From positions 1-47,915 of the forward strand of contig CACZZL010000020.1 of assembly GCA_902785605.1 (NCBI GenBank): a stretch of 47,915 bases of DNA. The letters run 5' to 3'. The notes below the pieces were generated by a model. It did no database searches. It was not told the origin of the DNA and saw only the letters and a program-made list of their open reading frames with translations. Of the stretch, positions 7,288 through 15,090 are shown one piece after another; the first letter of the stretch is position 1; each line of letters opens with the position of its first letter. The position numbers and the translations under genes were made by a program. This DNA is from an uncultured Bacteroidales bacterium (GTDB taxonomy: Bacteria > Bacteroidota > Bacteroidia > Bacteroidales > Paludibacteraceae).

Positions 7288-9554
7288 AAAAATCCATCCT
7301 TTATGTGCTCTTGCTTGCTTTAGCCGTGTGCTCCTGCACGCACAAGACTGAAGAAGACCGTTTTGTAGATGACCTTCTCTCCCGCATGACCTTGGAGGAG
7401 AAGATCGGTCAGATGAACCAACTGGATCCCTCGTGGAACGCCGAAGAGAAAGAGGCGCTCATTCGCGAAGGCAAAGTGGGCTCGATCTTCAATATAGTGG
7501 GTGCGAAAGAGGTGAATCGTCTGCAACGGATGGCGGTGGAGGAAACCCGTCTGGGCATTCCGTTGGTGGCTGCGCGTGACGTCATTCACGGCTATAAAAC
7601 CATCTTTCCTATCCCCCTTGGTCAGGCGGCTACTTGGAATCCTGAACTGATCGAACAAGCCGCTCAGGCGACTGCGTTGGAGGCCTATCAGGACGGTATC
7701 CGTTGGGCATTCTCGCCCATGGTGGACGTGGCGCATGATCCCCGTTGGGGACGTGTAGCCGAAGGTTATGGCGAAGATCCGTATCTCACCTCCGTCATGG
7801 GCGCCGCTACTGTCCGTGGATACCAATCCCCCGTAACCCATAACCCATCCTCCGTAACCCCTCTCATGGCTGCCTGCGTCAAGCATTTTGCCGGCTATTC
7901 GGCTTCCGAAGGAGGACGCGACTACAACACTACCTGGATTCCCGAAACCCAATTCCGTGACATCTACCTGCCGCCATTTAAAGCCGCAGTAAAAGCCGGT
8001 GCCATGTCTTTTATGTGTTCGTTCAATGCCCTCAACGGACTCCCCTCTTCGGCGAACCATCACCTCAATGTGGATATTCTCCGCGACGAATGGCATTCTG
8101 ACGCACTCCTCGTCAGCGACTGGGGTTCCGGTTCCGACCTTGTGCCGCACGGGCTCTGTGCGGATAAGAAAGAGGCGGCGCTTCGCTGTATCAATGCTCG
8201 CATGGAGATGGATATGCAGGGAAACATCTACCATGACTATCTTGCGGAACTGGTAGCCGAAGGGAAAGTAAAAGAATCGCAGATAGATGAATGTGTCCGT
8301 TCGATCCTCCGTCTCAAATACCGTTTGGGCTTGTTCGATAACCCATACGTGCCGGAAGATACACCGGCTCCCGGAGATACCGAACTGGCTCGTCGCGTAG
8401 CCGAAGAATCCGCCGTCCTCCTCAAGAACAACGGCATCCTCCCGCTAAATGACGAAAAGGTGATTTTGATTACCGGCCCTTTGGCAGATCAGAAGAAAGA
8501 ACAATTAGGAACCTGGGTCTTTGATGGAGATACTTCCTTGAGTATCACGCCATTGGAAGCCTTTCAACTTTCCATACGGCGTCAGCAGATCGGAAGAACT
8601 TTCAACTTTCAACTTTTATATGAGCCCGGTCTCACGTACTCTCGCGATAAGAACCCGGCCGGCATAGCCAAAGCCGTTTCGGCGGCAAAGAAAGCCGATG
8701 TGATCCTTTTCTTCTGCGGCGAGGAAGCAATCCTTTCCGGAGAAGCTCGTTGCCGTGCGAACCTTGATCTGCCGGGCGCACAAGTGGAAATGATGGACGC
8801 ACTCATAGCCACCGGCAAACCCGTCGTCATGATTGTGATGGCTGGTCGTCCGCTGACTATCGGGCGCCAAGTCAATCAAGCTGCTGCTGTTCTCTATGCT
8901 TTCCATGGCGGAACGATGGCTGGACCGGCACTCTTCAATATCCTCACGGGTATCACGGTGCCTTCGGGAAAACTGCCGATGACCTTCCCCAAGATGGTCG
9001 GGCAGATTCCGCTGTACTATAACCGTCATAACACCGGTCGTCCGTCATACGACCCGCCGATGTTGATAGACTCCATTCCTATCGGCTGCCCACAGTTCTC
9101 CATCGGACAATCGTCCTATTGGCTCGAGACTCCCACCGAACCCCTTTTCCCCTTTGGCTACGGATTGACGTACACCACCTTCGAGTACGGCGAGACGACC
9201 GTAGAGGAGATACCGGAGCGACCGGGATGTTATAATGTGTCCTGTGTGATCACCAATACGGGCGGTCAGGATGCTTATGAGACGGCGCAACTCTATATCC
9301 ATCAGAAATCGGGCGATCTGGCACGACCGATAAGCGAACTGAAGGGCTTTGACAAAGTGCTCATTCCGGCCGGAGAAACCAAGACGGTGAAGTTTGTACT
9401 GATTGCGAAGGACTTCGGCTATTGGCATGAGCGTAAGAACGGATTGGATAGCCATGTATGGTTCGATGTCGATGAAGCGGACTTTGAGATATGGGTGGCG
9501 CCCCATGCTGAATGGCAAGGAAAACGCACGCTTATTCACCGTAAAAAAGGCTAA
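7284..9554 (+). CDS. bglX: GH3 beta-glucosidase lipoprotein (BglX-like)
   Basis: A 756-residue exported enzyme; the lipobox-like LALAVCSC ends the signal peptide. The order is the GH3 barrel (MTLEEKIGQMNQ onward, GIPLVAARDVIHGY, PRWGRVAEGYGEDPYL, KHFAGY), the nucleophile Asp279 in LLVSDWGSG, the alpha/beta sandwich and a C-terminal fibronectin-III-like domain (LFPFGYGLTYTTFEYG). It would release glucose from oligosaccharide ends. Two heptamer arrays sit in surface loops: 7830 encodes SPVTHNPSSVT before the barrel strand leading to KHFAGY, and 8596 encodes TFNFQL. It is the last gene of the glucan operon; no clear hairpin terminator follows, only A/T-rich sequence before the tRNA-Gln promoter. 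Confidence 0.92.
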   Translation: MKKSILYVLLLALAVCSCTHKTEEDRFVDDLLSRMTLEEKIGQMNQLDPSWNAEEKEALIREGKVGSIFNIVGAKEVNRLQRMAVEETRLGIPLVAARDVIHGYKTIFPIPLGQAATWNPELIEQAAQATALEAYQDGIRWAFSPMVDVAHDPRWGRVAEGYGEDPYLTSVMGAATVRGYQSPVTHNPSSVTPLMAACVKHFAGYSASEGGRDYNTTWIPETQFRDIYLPPFKAAVKAGAMSFMCSFNALNGLPSSANHHLNVDILRDEWHSDALLVSDWGSGSDLVPHGLCADKKEAALRCINARMEMDMQGNIYHDYLAELVAEGKVKESQIDECVRSILRLKYRLGLFDNPYVPEDTPAPGDTELARRVAEESAVLLKNNGILPLNDEKVILITGPLADQKKEQLGTWVFDGDTSLSITPLEAFQLSIRRQQIGRTFNFQLLYEPGLTYSRDKNPAGIAKAVSAAKKADVILFFCGEEAILSGEARCRANLDLPGAQVEMMDALIATGKPVVMIVMAGRPLTIGRQVNQAAAVLYAFHGGTMAGPALFNILTGITVPSGKLPMTFPKMVGQIPLYYNRHNTGRPSYDPPMLIDSIPIGCPQFSIGQSSYWLETPTEPLFPFGYGLTYTTFEYGETTVEEIPERPGCYNVSCVITNTGGQDAYETAQLYIHQKSGDLARPISELKGFDKVLIPAGETKTVKFVLIAKDFGYWHERKNGLDSHVWFDVDEADFEIWVAPHAEWQGKRTLIHRKKG
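7830..7860 (+). repeat. CCCGTAA-type heptamer cassette (4 units) inside GH3
   Basis: CCCGTAA, CCCATAA, CCCATCC, TCCGTAA, CCC; translated SPVTHNPSSVT. The third unit lacks the TAA that would have been an in-frame stop. Confidence 0.85.
8596..8616 (+). repeat. CAACTTT heptamer array (3 units) inside GH3
   Basis: GAACTTT, CAACTTT, CAACTTT; a further CAACTTT lies at 8565-8571. Same family as the array at 36511. Confidence 0.7.
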
Positions 9555-9591
9555 AAACAGAAAAAACGCACCCTAAACTGCATTTTTTTGC

Positions 9592-9642
9592 AAAAAAATT
9601 TGGTCAGTTCAAAAAAAAGCAGTACCTTTGCACCCGCTTTTG
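9592..9642 (+). repeat. 51-bp tRNA promoter cassette, copy 1
   Basis: This stretch, from the A-run before TTTGG to the G at 9642, recurs inverted at 37526-37576 in front of the tRNA-Arg remnant. The copies differ only at CAGTTC versus CATGTC (two positions). Confidence 0.9.
9599..9630 (+). promoter_or_regulatory. Promoter of tRNA-Gln
   Basis: TTTG at 9599-9602, a 20-base spacer and TACCTTTG at 9623-9630 match the Bacteroidota primary-sigma consensus. The mature tRNA starts 10 bases after the -7 box. Confidence 0.85.
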
Positions 9643-9711
9643 CTCAATGGTGTAATGGTAGCACTACAGATTCTGGTTCTGTCTGTCTGGGTTCGAGTCC
9701 TGGTTGAGCAA
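9641..9711 (+). tRNA. tRNA-Gln (anticodon CTG)
   Basis: A complete cloverleaf can be drawn. The acceptor arms TGCTCAA and TTGAGCA pair, the D arm is in GTGTAATGGTAGCAC, the anticodon stem is ACAGA/TCTGT with loop TTCTGGT (anticodon CTG, reading CAG), and the T arm is CTGGG-TTCGAGT-CCTGG. The discriminator is A9711 and CCA is not encoded. The U1-A72 pair is typical of tRNA-Gln. It has its own promoter and terminator. Confidence 0.95.
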
Positions 9712-9717
9712 CTAAAG

Positions 9718-9744
9718 AAGACATCCGAAAGGGTGTCTTTTTTT
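9718..9744 (+). terminator. Rho-independent terminator after tRNA-Gln
   Basis: Nine-base-pair stem AAGACATCC / GGGTGTCTT (one G-T pair) with a GAAA loop, followed by a run of seven T. Confidence 0.9.
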
Positions 9745-9820
9745 GTTTTATCGGGACGCTCACTCTGAGTCTAATCTCACAACGCTCAAACGATTATTTT
9801 AATAAAAAAATTATTAAAAT

Positions 9821-9852
9821 CTTGCACATGTCAAAAAAAAATAGTATCTTTG
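9821..9852 (+). promoter_or_regulatory. Promoter of frdCAB
   Basis: CTTG at 9821-9824, a 20-base spacer and TATCTTTG at 9845-9852. The transcript would have a leader of roughly 55 bases before the frdC ATG at 9914. The rest of 9745-9820 is A/T-rich without other recognisable signals. Confidence 0.8.
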
Positions 9853-9913
9853 CAGCCGATTTGGAGAAACACATTAATCAAACTTAAATAATTATCAAAA
9901 ACAAACAATTTCT

Positions 9914-10609
9914 ATGTGGTTAAAAGATTCATCTATTGGCCGTAAGTTCGTTATGAGCTTGACCGGCCTTGCCTTGGTCTTCTTCCTGTTGTTCCACGGC
10001 TGCATGAACCTCGTAGTAGTCTTCTCAGAGGAGTGGTACAACTTCATCTGCGAAGTGCTGGGTGCCAACTGGTATGCCCTCATCGGTACGATGGGCCTCG
10101 CATTCCTCGTGCTCGTGCATTTCTGCTACGCGTTCTATCTGACTATTCAGAACCGTGCTGCACGCGGTAAAGACCGTTATGCCGTTACCGGCAAGAAAGA
10201 GGGTGTTGATTGGGAGTCGGAGAACATGCTCGTTCTCGGTATCATCGTGATCTGCTTCCTGGTGCTCCACCTCTACAACTTCTGGTTCAGAATGCAGTTG
10301 GCAGAGATCACCGACGGCGCAACAGCCGGAGCGTTCAGCCCGACTGCCGGTGCTGCGTATGTGAAAGCATTGTTCGTTAACGGTTGGTGCGGTATCGTTT
10401 ACTGCTGCCTCTACCTCGTTTGGTTGGTTGCTCTCTGGTTCCACCTCCGCCATGGCGTTTGGTCGGCTCTGCACACACTCGGTATGAACAACCTCAAGTG
10501 GATGAAGCGCATCAAAGTGCTTGGCGTTTGCATCGCAACCCTCGTTGTCGCTCCGTTCACCATCGTGGTGCTCTTCTATCTGGGCATGGGAATTGGCAAT
10601 CTTTGCTAA
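9914..10609 (+). CDS. frdC: Fumarate reductase/succinate dehydrogenase cytochrome b subunit
   Basis: A 231-residue membrane anchor with about five hydrophobic helices. It carries the di-haem b cytochrome that passes electrons between menaquinol and the Fe-S subunit in the Bacteroidota fumarate reductase. The opening IGRKFVMSLTGLALVFFLLFH and later histidines in hydrophobic helices (LFHGCMNL, LVHFCYAF, LVLHLYNFW, LWFHLRHG) fit this family. It is the first gene of the operon after the TATCTTTG promoter, with frdA 36 bases downstream. In an anaerobic Bacteroidales the complex probably reduces fumarate to make succinate. Confidence 0.93.
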   Translation: MWLKDSSIGRKFVMSLTGLALVFFLLFHGCMNLVVVFSEEWYNFICEVLGANWYALIGTMGLAFLVLVHFCYAFYLTIQNRAARGKDRYAVTGKKEGVDWESENMLVLGIIVICFLVLHLYNFWFRMQLAEITDGATAGAFSPTAGAAYVKALFVNGWCGIVYCCLYLVWLVALWFHLRHGVWSALHTLGMNNLKWMKRIKVLGVCIATLVVAPFTIVVLFYLGMGIGNLC

Positions 10610-10645
10610 ATGAATGGTTAACACGCTAATGAAAGGAAAGTAATT

Positions 10646-12781
10646 ATGGCAAAGAAAGAAGATATTTTGGATGTTGCTAAGAAAGCAGCAGCAAAAGTGG
10701 CAGTAACGGCAGCAGAGGCTGCGTTGGAGGTAGCAGAAGCTGCAGTCAACAAAGTCGTAGAAGCTGCGGAAGAGAAAGCAGAACCTGCTAAAGCAAAAGC
10801 AGCTCCCAAGGCAGCTGCAGTCATCACGCCGGAAATGGCGAAGATCCCTGCAGGTCCGCTGGAGCTCAAATGGACCAACTATAAGAACCATCAGAAACTG
10901 GTGAACCCCGCCAACAAACGTCGTCTCGACGTGATCGTGATCGGTACGGGTCTGGCCGGTGCATCGGCAGCTGCTTCGCTGGCAGAGATGGGCTTCAACG
11001 TGCTCAACTTCTGTATTCAGGACAGTCCGCGTCGTGCGCACTCGATCGCAGCACAGGGCGGTATCAACGCAGCGAAGAACTACCAGAACGACGGTGACTC
11101 TGTTTATCGTCTCTACTATGATACGATCAAGGGTGGTGACTACCGCGCTCGTGAGGCCAACGTATATCGTCTGGCTGAGGTATCGAACAATATCATCGAC
11201 CAGTGTGTCGCTCAGGGCGTTCCGTTCGCACGTGAATACGGCGGTCTGTTGGATAACCGCTCGTTCGGTGGTGCACAGGTGAGCCGTACGTTCTACGCCA
11301 AGGGTCAGACCGGTCAGCAGCTGCTGCTCGGTGCTTACAGCGCTCTCAGCCGCCAGATTGGTAAGGGTAAGGTGAAGATGTACACCCGTTACGAGATGCT
11401 CGACATCGTGCTCATCGCAGATGAGAACGGCGAGAAGCGTGCACGCGGTATCATCGCACGTAACCTTGTGACCGGCCGCATCGAGCGTTTCTTCGCACAC
11501 GCTGTCGTTGTAGGTTCGGGTGGTTACGGAAACACGTTCTTCCTCTCGACTAACGCCATGGCATCCAACGGTTCGGCCGCTATGCAGATGTACCGCCACG
11601 GCGCATACTTCGCTAACCCCTGCTACGCACAGATTCACCCGACCTGTATCCCGAAGCACGGTGACTTCCAATCCAAACTGACCCTTATGTCCGAGTCGCT
11701 CCGTAACGACGGACGTATCTGGGTTCCGAAGAAACTGGAGGACGCAAAACGTCTCCAAGCCGGTGAGATCAAAGGTCGTGACATCCCCGAAGAGGATCGT
11801 GACTACTATCTCGAGCGTCGTTATCCGGCCTTCGGTAACCTCGTACCGCGTGACGTAGCTTCGCGTGCTGCAAAAGAGCGTTGCGACAAGGGCTACGGCG
11901 TGAACAACACCGGTCTCGCTGTCTTCCTTGACTTCTCGGATGCTATCCAGCGTTTGGGCAAGGATGTAGTGGCACAGAAATACGGTAACCTGTTCCAGAT
12001 GTATGAGAAGATCGTGGACGAGAACCCGTACGAGAACCCGATGATGATCTTCCCGGCTATCCACTACACCATGGGTGGTATCTGGGTTGACTACGAGCTC
12101 CAGACTTCCGTCAAGGGTCTGTTCTGTATCGGTGAGGCGAACTTCTCCGACCACGGTGCAAACCGCCTCGGTGCTTCGGCGCTGATGCAAGGTCTGGCAG
12201 ATGGTTACTTCGTACTGCCGTACACCATCCAGAACTACTTGAGCGACCAGATCGGCGTTCCTCGTATGTCGACCGACCTGCCCGAGTTCGCAGAGGCAGA
12301 GAAAGCCGTTCAGGACAAGATCAACAAACTGATGGCTATCCAAGGTAAACGCTCGGTTGACTCGATCCACAAAGAGCTCGGTCTCGTTATGTGGGACTTC
12401 GTCGGCATGGGTCGTACCGCTGAGGGCCTCAAGGAAGGTATCAAGAAGATCGATGCGATCAAGAAAGAGTTCTGGACCAACGTCTATATCCCGGGTGAGG
12501 CAAACGCACTCAACAACGAGCTCGAGAAAGCGCTCCGTCTGGCTGACTTCATTGAGATCGGTCGTCTGATGGCTGTGGATGCACTCCATCGTGAGGAGTC
12601 CTGCGGTGGTCACTTCCGTGAGGAGTACCAGACACCGGAAGGCGAGGCACTTCGTCAGGATGATAAGTTCGCGTATGTCGGCTGCTGGAAATACATGGGT
12701 GAGGACCAAGAGCCGGAACTCATCAAAGAGCCGCTCGACTATGAGTTCACCGAACGTAAAACCAGAAATTATAAGTCATAA
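10646..12781 (+). CDS. frdA: Fumarate reductase/succinate dehydrogenase flavoprotein subunit with Ala/Lys/Glu-rich N-terminal extension
   Basis: The catalytic FAD subunit, 711 residues. The Rossmann motif [17 protein letters not shown] is followed by [15 protein letters not shown], where His132 is the expected covalent FAD ligand. [15 protein letters not shown] and the C-terminal [15 protein letters not shown] are also family features. The usual start region of Bacteroidales homologues ([20 protein letters not shown]) begins only at about residue 66. The first 63 residues are a charged helical Ala/Lys/Glu stretch. AAAGGAAAG ahead of 10646 supports the long start, while the internal ATG at 10835 has no such sequence and would give a normal-length 648-residue protein. 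FrdB follows after an unusual 514-base gap holding a separate gene. Confidence 0.95.
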   Translation: MAKKEDILDVAKKAAAKVAVTAAEAALEVAEAAVNKVVEAAEEKAEPAKAKAAPKAAAVITPEMAKIPAGPLELKWTNYKNHQKLVNPANKRRLDVIVIGTGLAGASAAASLAEMGFNVLNFCIQDSPRRAHSIAAQGGINAAKNYQNDGDSVYRLYYDTIKGGDYRAREANVYRLAEVSNNIIDQCVAQGVPFAREYGGLLDNRSFGGAQVSRTFYAKGQTGQQLLLGAYSALSRQIGKGKVKMYTRYEMLDIVLIADENGEKRARGIIARNLVTGRIERFFAHAVVVGSGGYGNTFFLSTNAMASNGSAAMQMYRHGAYFANPCYAQIHPTCIPKHGDFQSKLTLMSESLRNDGRIWVPKKLEDAKRLQAGEIKGRDIPEEDRDYYLERRYPAFGNLVPRDVASRAAKERCDKGYGVNNTGLAVFLDFSDAIQRLGKDVVAQKYGNLFQMYEKIVDENPYENPMMIFPAIHYTMGGIWVDYELQTSVKGLFCIGEANFSDHGANRLGASALMQGLADGYFVLPYTIQNYLSDQIGVPRMSTDLPEFAEAEKAVQDKINKLMAIQGKRSVDSIHKELGLVMWDFVGMGRTAEGLKEGIKKIDAIKKEFWTNVYIPGEANALNNELEKALRLADFIEIGRLMAVDALHREESCGGHFREEYQTPEGEALRQDDKFAYVGCWKYMGEDQEPELIKEPLDYEFTERKTRNYKS

Positions 12782-12788
12782 TTTCCAA

Positions 12789-12816
12789 GTTGAGAGTTTA
12801 GAGTTTAGGGTTGAGA
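12789..12816 (+). repeat. GTTGAGA/GTTTAGA heptamer array, left flank of IVP gene
   Basis: GTTGAGA, GTTTAGA, GTTTAGG, GTTGAGA in register. The 14-mer at 12802-12815 matches the reverse complement of 13269-13282 at 13 of 14 positions. Confidence 0.9.
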
Positions 12817-12846
12817 GAAGTAGAAAGTTTTAAGTAGATAGTAGTT

Positions 12847-13224
12847 ATGGAGTTTTTCGGTTATAGAAATTTAGTCGCGTATGTAAAGGCAAAAGAAGTT
12901 CGCCTACAGGTGTACCGTTTGCTAAAACGTTTCCCTAAGGAGGAACAATTTGCTCTATGTAATCAACTTAGACGTGCTGCTGTTTCTATAACTTCGAATA
13001 TTGCTGAAGGTATGACTCGTTTCTCTACCAAAGATAAGGTCCATTTCATTGAAATAGCTTATGGCTCTTTGATGGAAGTAATGAGTCAGTTGGAAGTTGC
13101 TCAAGAAGAAAATTATATTTCTATTGAAGAGTTCCATAACATGGAAACTTTAATTGCGGATACAGCTAGATTGTTATCTGGTTTACAGCGTAGTTTTCTT
13201 CCTACTGAAGACTTAAAACAATAA
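12847..13224 (+). CDS. Four-helix-bundle protein, 23S rRNA intervening-sequence protein (IVP/S23) family
   Basis: A 125-residue all-helical protein. The core FPKEEQFALCNQLRRAAVSI, then TSNIAEGMTRFSTKDKVHF and IAYGSLMEVMSQLEVA, is typical of the IVP/S23 family. This family was first seen encoded within intervening sequences of spirochaete 23S rRNA genes and is common as scattered single genes in Bacteroidota; its biochemical role is not settled. It sits between frdA and frdB, is visibly more A/T-rich than both, and is bordered on each side by heptamer arrays in inverted orientation. That suggests it arrived as a small mobile cassette. No rRNA, reverse transcriptase or transposase is next to it. 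Confidence 0.9.
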   Translation: MEFFGYRNLVAYVKAKEVRLQVYRLLKRFPKEEQFALCNQLRRAAVSITSNIAEGMTRFSTKDKVHFIEIAYGSLMEVMSQLEVAQEENYISIEEFHNMETLIADTARLLSGLQRSFLPTEDLKQ

Positions 13225-13282
13225 ACTACTATAAACTATAAACTCAAAACTACACTCAACACTAAACACTCAACACTAAACT
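13221..13282 (+). repeat. ATAAACT/ACTCAAC/ACTAAAC heptamer array, right flank of IVP gene
   Basis: ATAAACT units at 13221, 13231 and 13238, CAAAACT, then ACTCAAC, ACTAAAC, ACTCAAC, ACTAAAC at 13254-13281. The last four are the complement-family of the left array. The array begins at the stop codon of the IVP gene and runs to 14 bases before the frdB ATG. Confidence 0.85.
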
Positions 13283-13295
13283 AAATTAAAGCATT

Positions 13296-14051
13296 ATGGA
13301 TCAGTATATTGATATCAAAGTACGGGTATGGCGTCAAGCCGGCCCGAAGGCGCAAGGCCATTTCGAGACATATGATCTCAAGCACGTCTTCCAAGGTGCT
13401 TCGTTCTTGGAGATGATCGACATCCTTAACGAGCAGCTCATCGCAGAGCACAAAGACCCTGTTACCTACGATCACGACTGCCGTGAGGGTATCTGTGGTA
13501 TGTGCTCCATGTACGTCAACGGACACCCGCACGGACCTGACAGCGCCATCACGACCTGCCAGCTGCACATGCGTAAGTTCAAAAACGGCGAGACCATCAC
13601 CGTTGAGCCGTGGCGTAGCCGTGCGTTCCCTGTAATCAAGGACCTCATGGTCGATCGTCAGGCATACGACAAGATCATGCAGGCAGGTGGTTTCGTAAGT
13701 GTCAACACCGGTGGTGTACCTGACGCAAACGCCATTCCTATTCCGAAGCCGGTAGCCGACGAGGCTATGGACGCTGCTTCCTGTATCGGTTGTGGTGCTT
13801 GTGCTGCTGCTTGTAAGAACGGTTCGGCAATGCTCTTCGTTTCGGCTAAGGTTTCGCAACTCGCACTCCTGCCGCAAGGTAAGATCGAGGCTGCGGCTCG
13901 CGCCAAAGCGATGGTGGCTAAGATGGACGAACTCGGATTCGGTAACTGTACCAACACCGGTGCATGTGCCGCTGAGTGCCCGAAATCCGTTAGCCTCGCT
14001 AACATCGCCCGCCTCAACCGCGAGTTCCTCTGCGCTAAATTCAAAGACTAA
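13296..14051 (+). CDS. frdB: Fumarate reductase/succinate dehydrogenase iron-sulfur subunit
   Basis: The 251-residue electron-transfer subunit. The N-terminal ferredoxin domain carries the [2Fe-2S] ligands in [12 protein letters not shown] and the later TTCQLH. The C-terminal domain carries [12 protein letters not shown] and [15 protein letters not shown] for the [4Fe-4S] and [3Fe-4S] clusters. The short tail [13 protein letters not shown] closes the protein. Its ribosome-binding region lies at the edge of the right heptamer array, so the IVP insertion may have changed its translation or made its expression depend on read-through. The stop TAA shares a base with the ATG of the next gene (TAATG), which links a secreted protein to this operon. 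Confidence 0.95.
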   Translation: MDQYIDIKVRVWRQAGPKAQGHFETYDLKHVFQGASFLEMIDILNEQLIAEHKDPVTYDHDCREGICGMCSMYVNGHPHGPDSAITTCQLHMRKFKNGETITVEPWRSRAFPVIKDLMVDRQAYDKIMQAGGFVSVNTGGVPDANAIPIPKPVADEAMDAASCIGCGACAAACKNGSAMLFVSAKVSQLALLPQGKIEAAARAKAMVAKMDELGFGNCTNTGACAAECPKSVSLANIARLNREFLCAKFKD

Positions 14052-15088
14052 TGAAGCGCAGACTATTGATATGGTTAGGTTTGGCGGCTGCACTCATCGT
14101 GCAAGCCGCCTTACCGACTGTACCGAACGTAGGAAACGCTCGCATCATCGTGTTGGCGAATAACCTGGAGAATTTTTATTATAACTACGACGAGTCCAGT
14201 CGCCCGTCGTATAGTGACGATGCCGGACGTGCCGCCAAGACGGCCAAGATCGTGCAGATGATGCTGACCTCAGGCGCCGACATATTCGCGTTCTGCGAAG
14301 TGGAAGCCAAGCCGATCACACTGGAGTACCTGGTGCAGGAACTCAATACCGCTGCCGGAGGGAACTACTATGCCGCCGTATCGGACGGTATCAACGTACA
14401 AACCGACAGTTACGACAACGCCATCAAGTCCGGCTTTGTCTATCGCATCGCTACCGTCGTTCCTTATGGTAGCGATTATGCAGCGACGAACGTGAGTTAC
14501 TACAGGAACACCATGCGTATTCAGGCGTGGGAAGAATTGGCGACCGGCGAACGTTTTACGCTCTCCATGAACCATTTCAAGGCTATGTCTGATGACGCGT
14601 CCAAAAACAAACGGGTGGATAACGCTAACTGGCTTATGAACGGCCTGTCCAACTCTTCCAAAGTGAAAGATCCGGATATCCTCATCATGGGTGATCTGAA
14701 TGCACAGATGGCTGAGAGCTGTATCACCATCATCGAGAATGGCGGTTACGAAGAGCAACTGCTGCTTTTTGACGAGAACGCGTATTCGTATATCTACAAA
14801 GGTACGCACGAACTGATTGACCATGCGTTCGCTAACTCCACCATGGAAGAGCAGATTACCGGTGCTGCTGTTTGGCATACCAATACTTTGCAGTCCTATA
14901 GCCAGCGTTATTCGGATCACGATGCCGTCATGGTGGGACTGCGTTTGGGAGAAGACGAACCGATTGATCCGTCGGATATAGATGTTATTGATGCTTCTGA
15001 GCCGACTGTACAAAAAATAATCCGCCACGGACAACTTATCATCATCCGAGGCGGAGTAGAATATACCATCACCGGTCAGAGACTCTGA
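14051..15088 (+). CDS. Secreted endonuclease/exonuclease/phosphatase (EEP) family protein with T9SS-like tail
   Basis: A 345-residue protein with a signal peptide ending near LIVQAALP. The EEP fold is shown by VLANNLENFY, by FCEVEAK (metal-binding Glu), by MNHFKAMSDDASK, by ILIMGDLNAQ (Asp/Asn pair) and by YSDHDAVMVGL (the terminal Asp-His). Such proteins cleave phosphodiester or phosphate-ester bonds; the substrate cannot be told. The C-terminus KIIRHGQLII...YTITGQRL matches the short sorting tail of the pectate lyase opposite. The start is fused to the frdB stop by one shared base, an odd partner for a respiratory operon. The 3' end overlaps the convergent pectate lyase gene by 13 bases. 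Confidence 0.85.
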   Translation: MKRRLLIWLGLAAALIVQAALPTVPNVGNARIIVLANNLENFYYNYDESSRPSYSDDAGRAAKTAKIVQMMLTSGADIFAFCEVEAKPITLEYLVQELNTAAGGNYYAAVSDGINVQTDSYDNAIKSGFVYRIATVVPYGSDYAATNVSYYRNTMRIQAWEELATGERFTLSMNHFKAMSDDASKNKRVDNANWLMNGLSNSSKVKDPDILIMGDLNAQMAESCITIIENGGYEEQLLLFDENAYSYIYKGTHELIDHAFANSTMEEQITGAAVWHTNTLQSYSQRYSDHDAVMVGLRLGEDEPIDPSDIDVIDASEPTVQKIIRHGQLIIIRGGVEYTITGQRL

Positions 15089-15090
15089 CC
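15074..15090. other. Perfect palindrome at the convergent gene ends
   Basis: GGTCAGAG-A-CTCTGACC, 8-bp arms with a one-base centre. Both genes encode the same TGQ motif here, so similarity continues imperfectly outward. It may fold in both transcripts as a 3'-end structure. Confidence 0.8.

Larger units (their letters stand above)
12789..13282 (+). mobile_element. Candidate IVP cassette bounded by inverted heptamer arrays
   Basis: About 494 bp: left heptamer array, IVP gene, right heptamer array in inverse orientation. It separates two subunit genes that normally lie close together. The boundaries are inferred from the arrays; no target-site duplication is evident. Confidence 0.45.

Noticed and set aside
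8587-8597. AGATCGGAAGA, the first 11 bases of a common sequencing adapter
   Set aside because: It stops matching after 11 bases, the GH3 reading frame continues through it, and it adjoins a heptamer array like others here. A chance match is more likely than adapter carry-over.
10025-12709. An 894-codon open frame on the minus strand across frdC and frdA
   Set aside because: It is the mirror of two strongly coding genes with regular codon use; its translation (rich in T, V, H, R, with no known motif) has no domain and no promoter.
12847-13224. IVP/Avd-like four-helix protein as part of a diversity-generating retroelement
   Set aside because: No reverse transcriptase, template repeat or variable repeat is found nearby; the protein is the plain IVP type.
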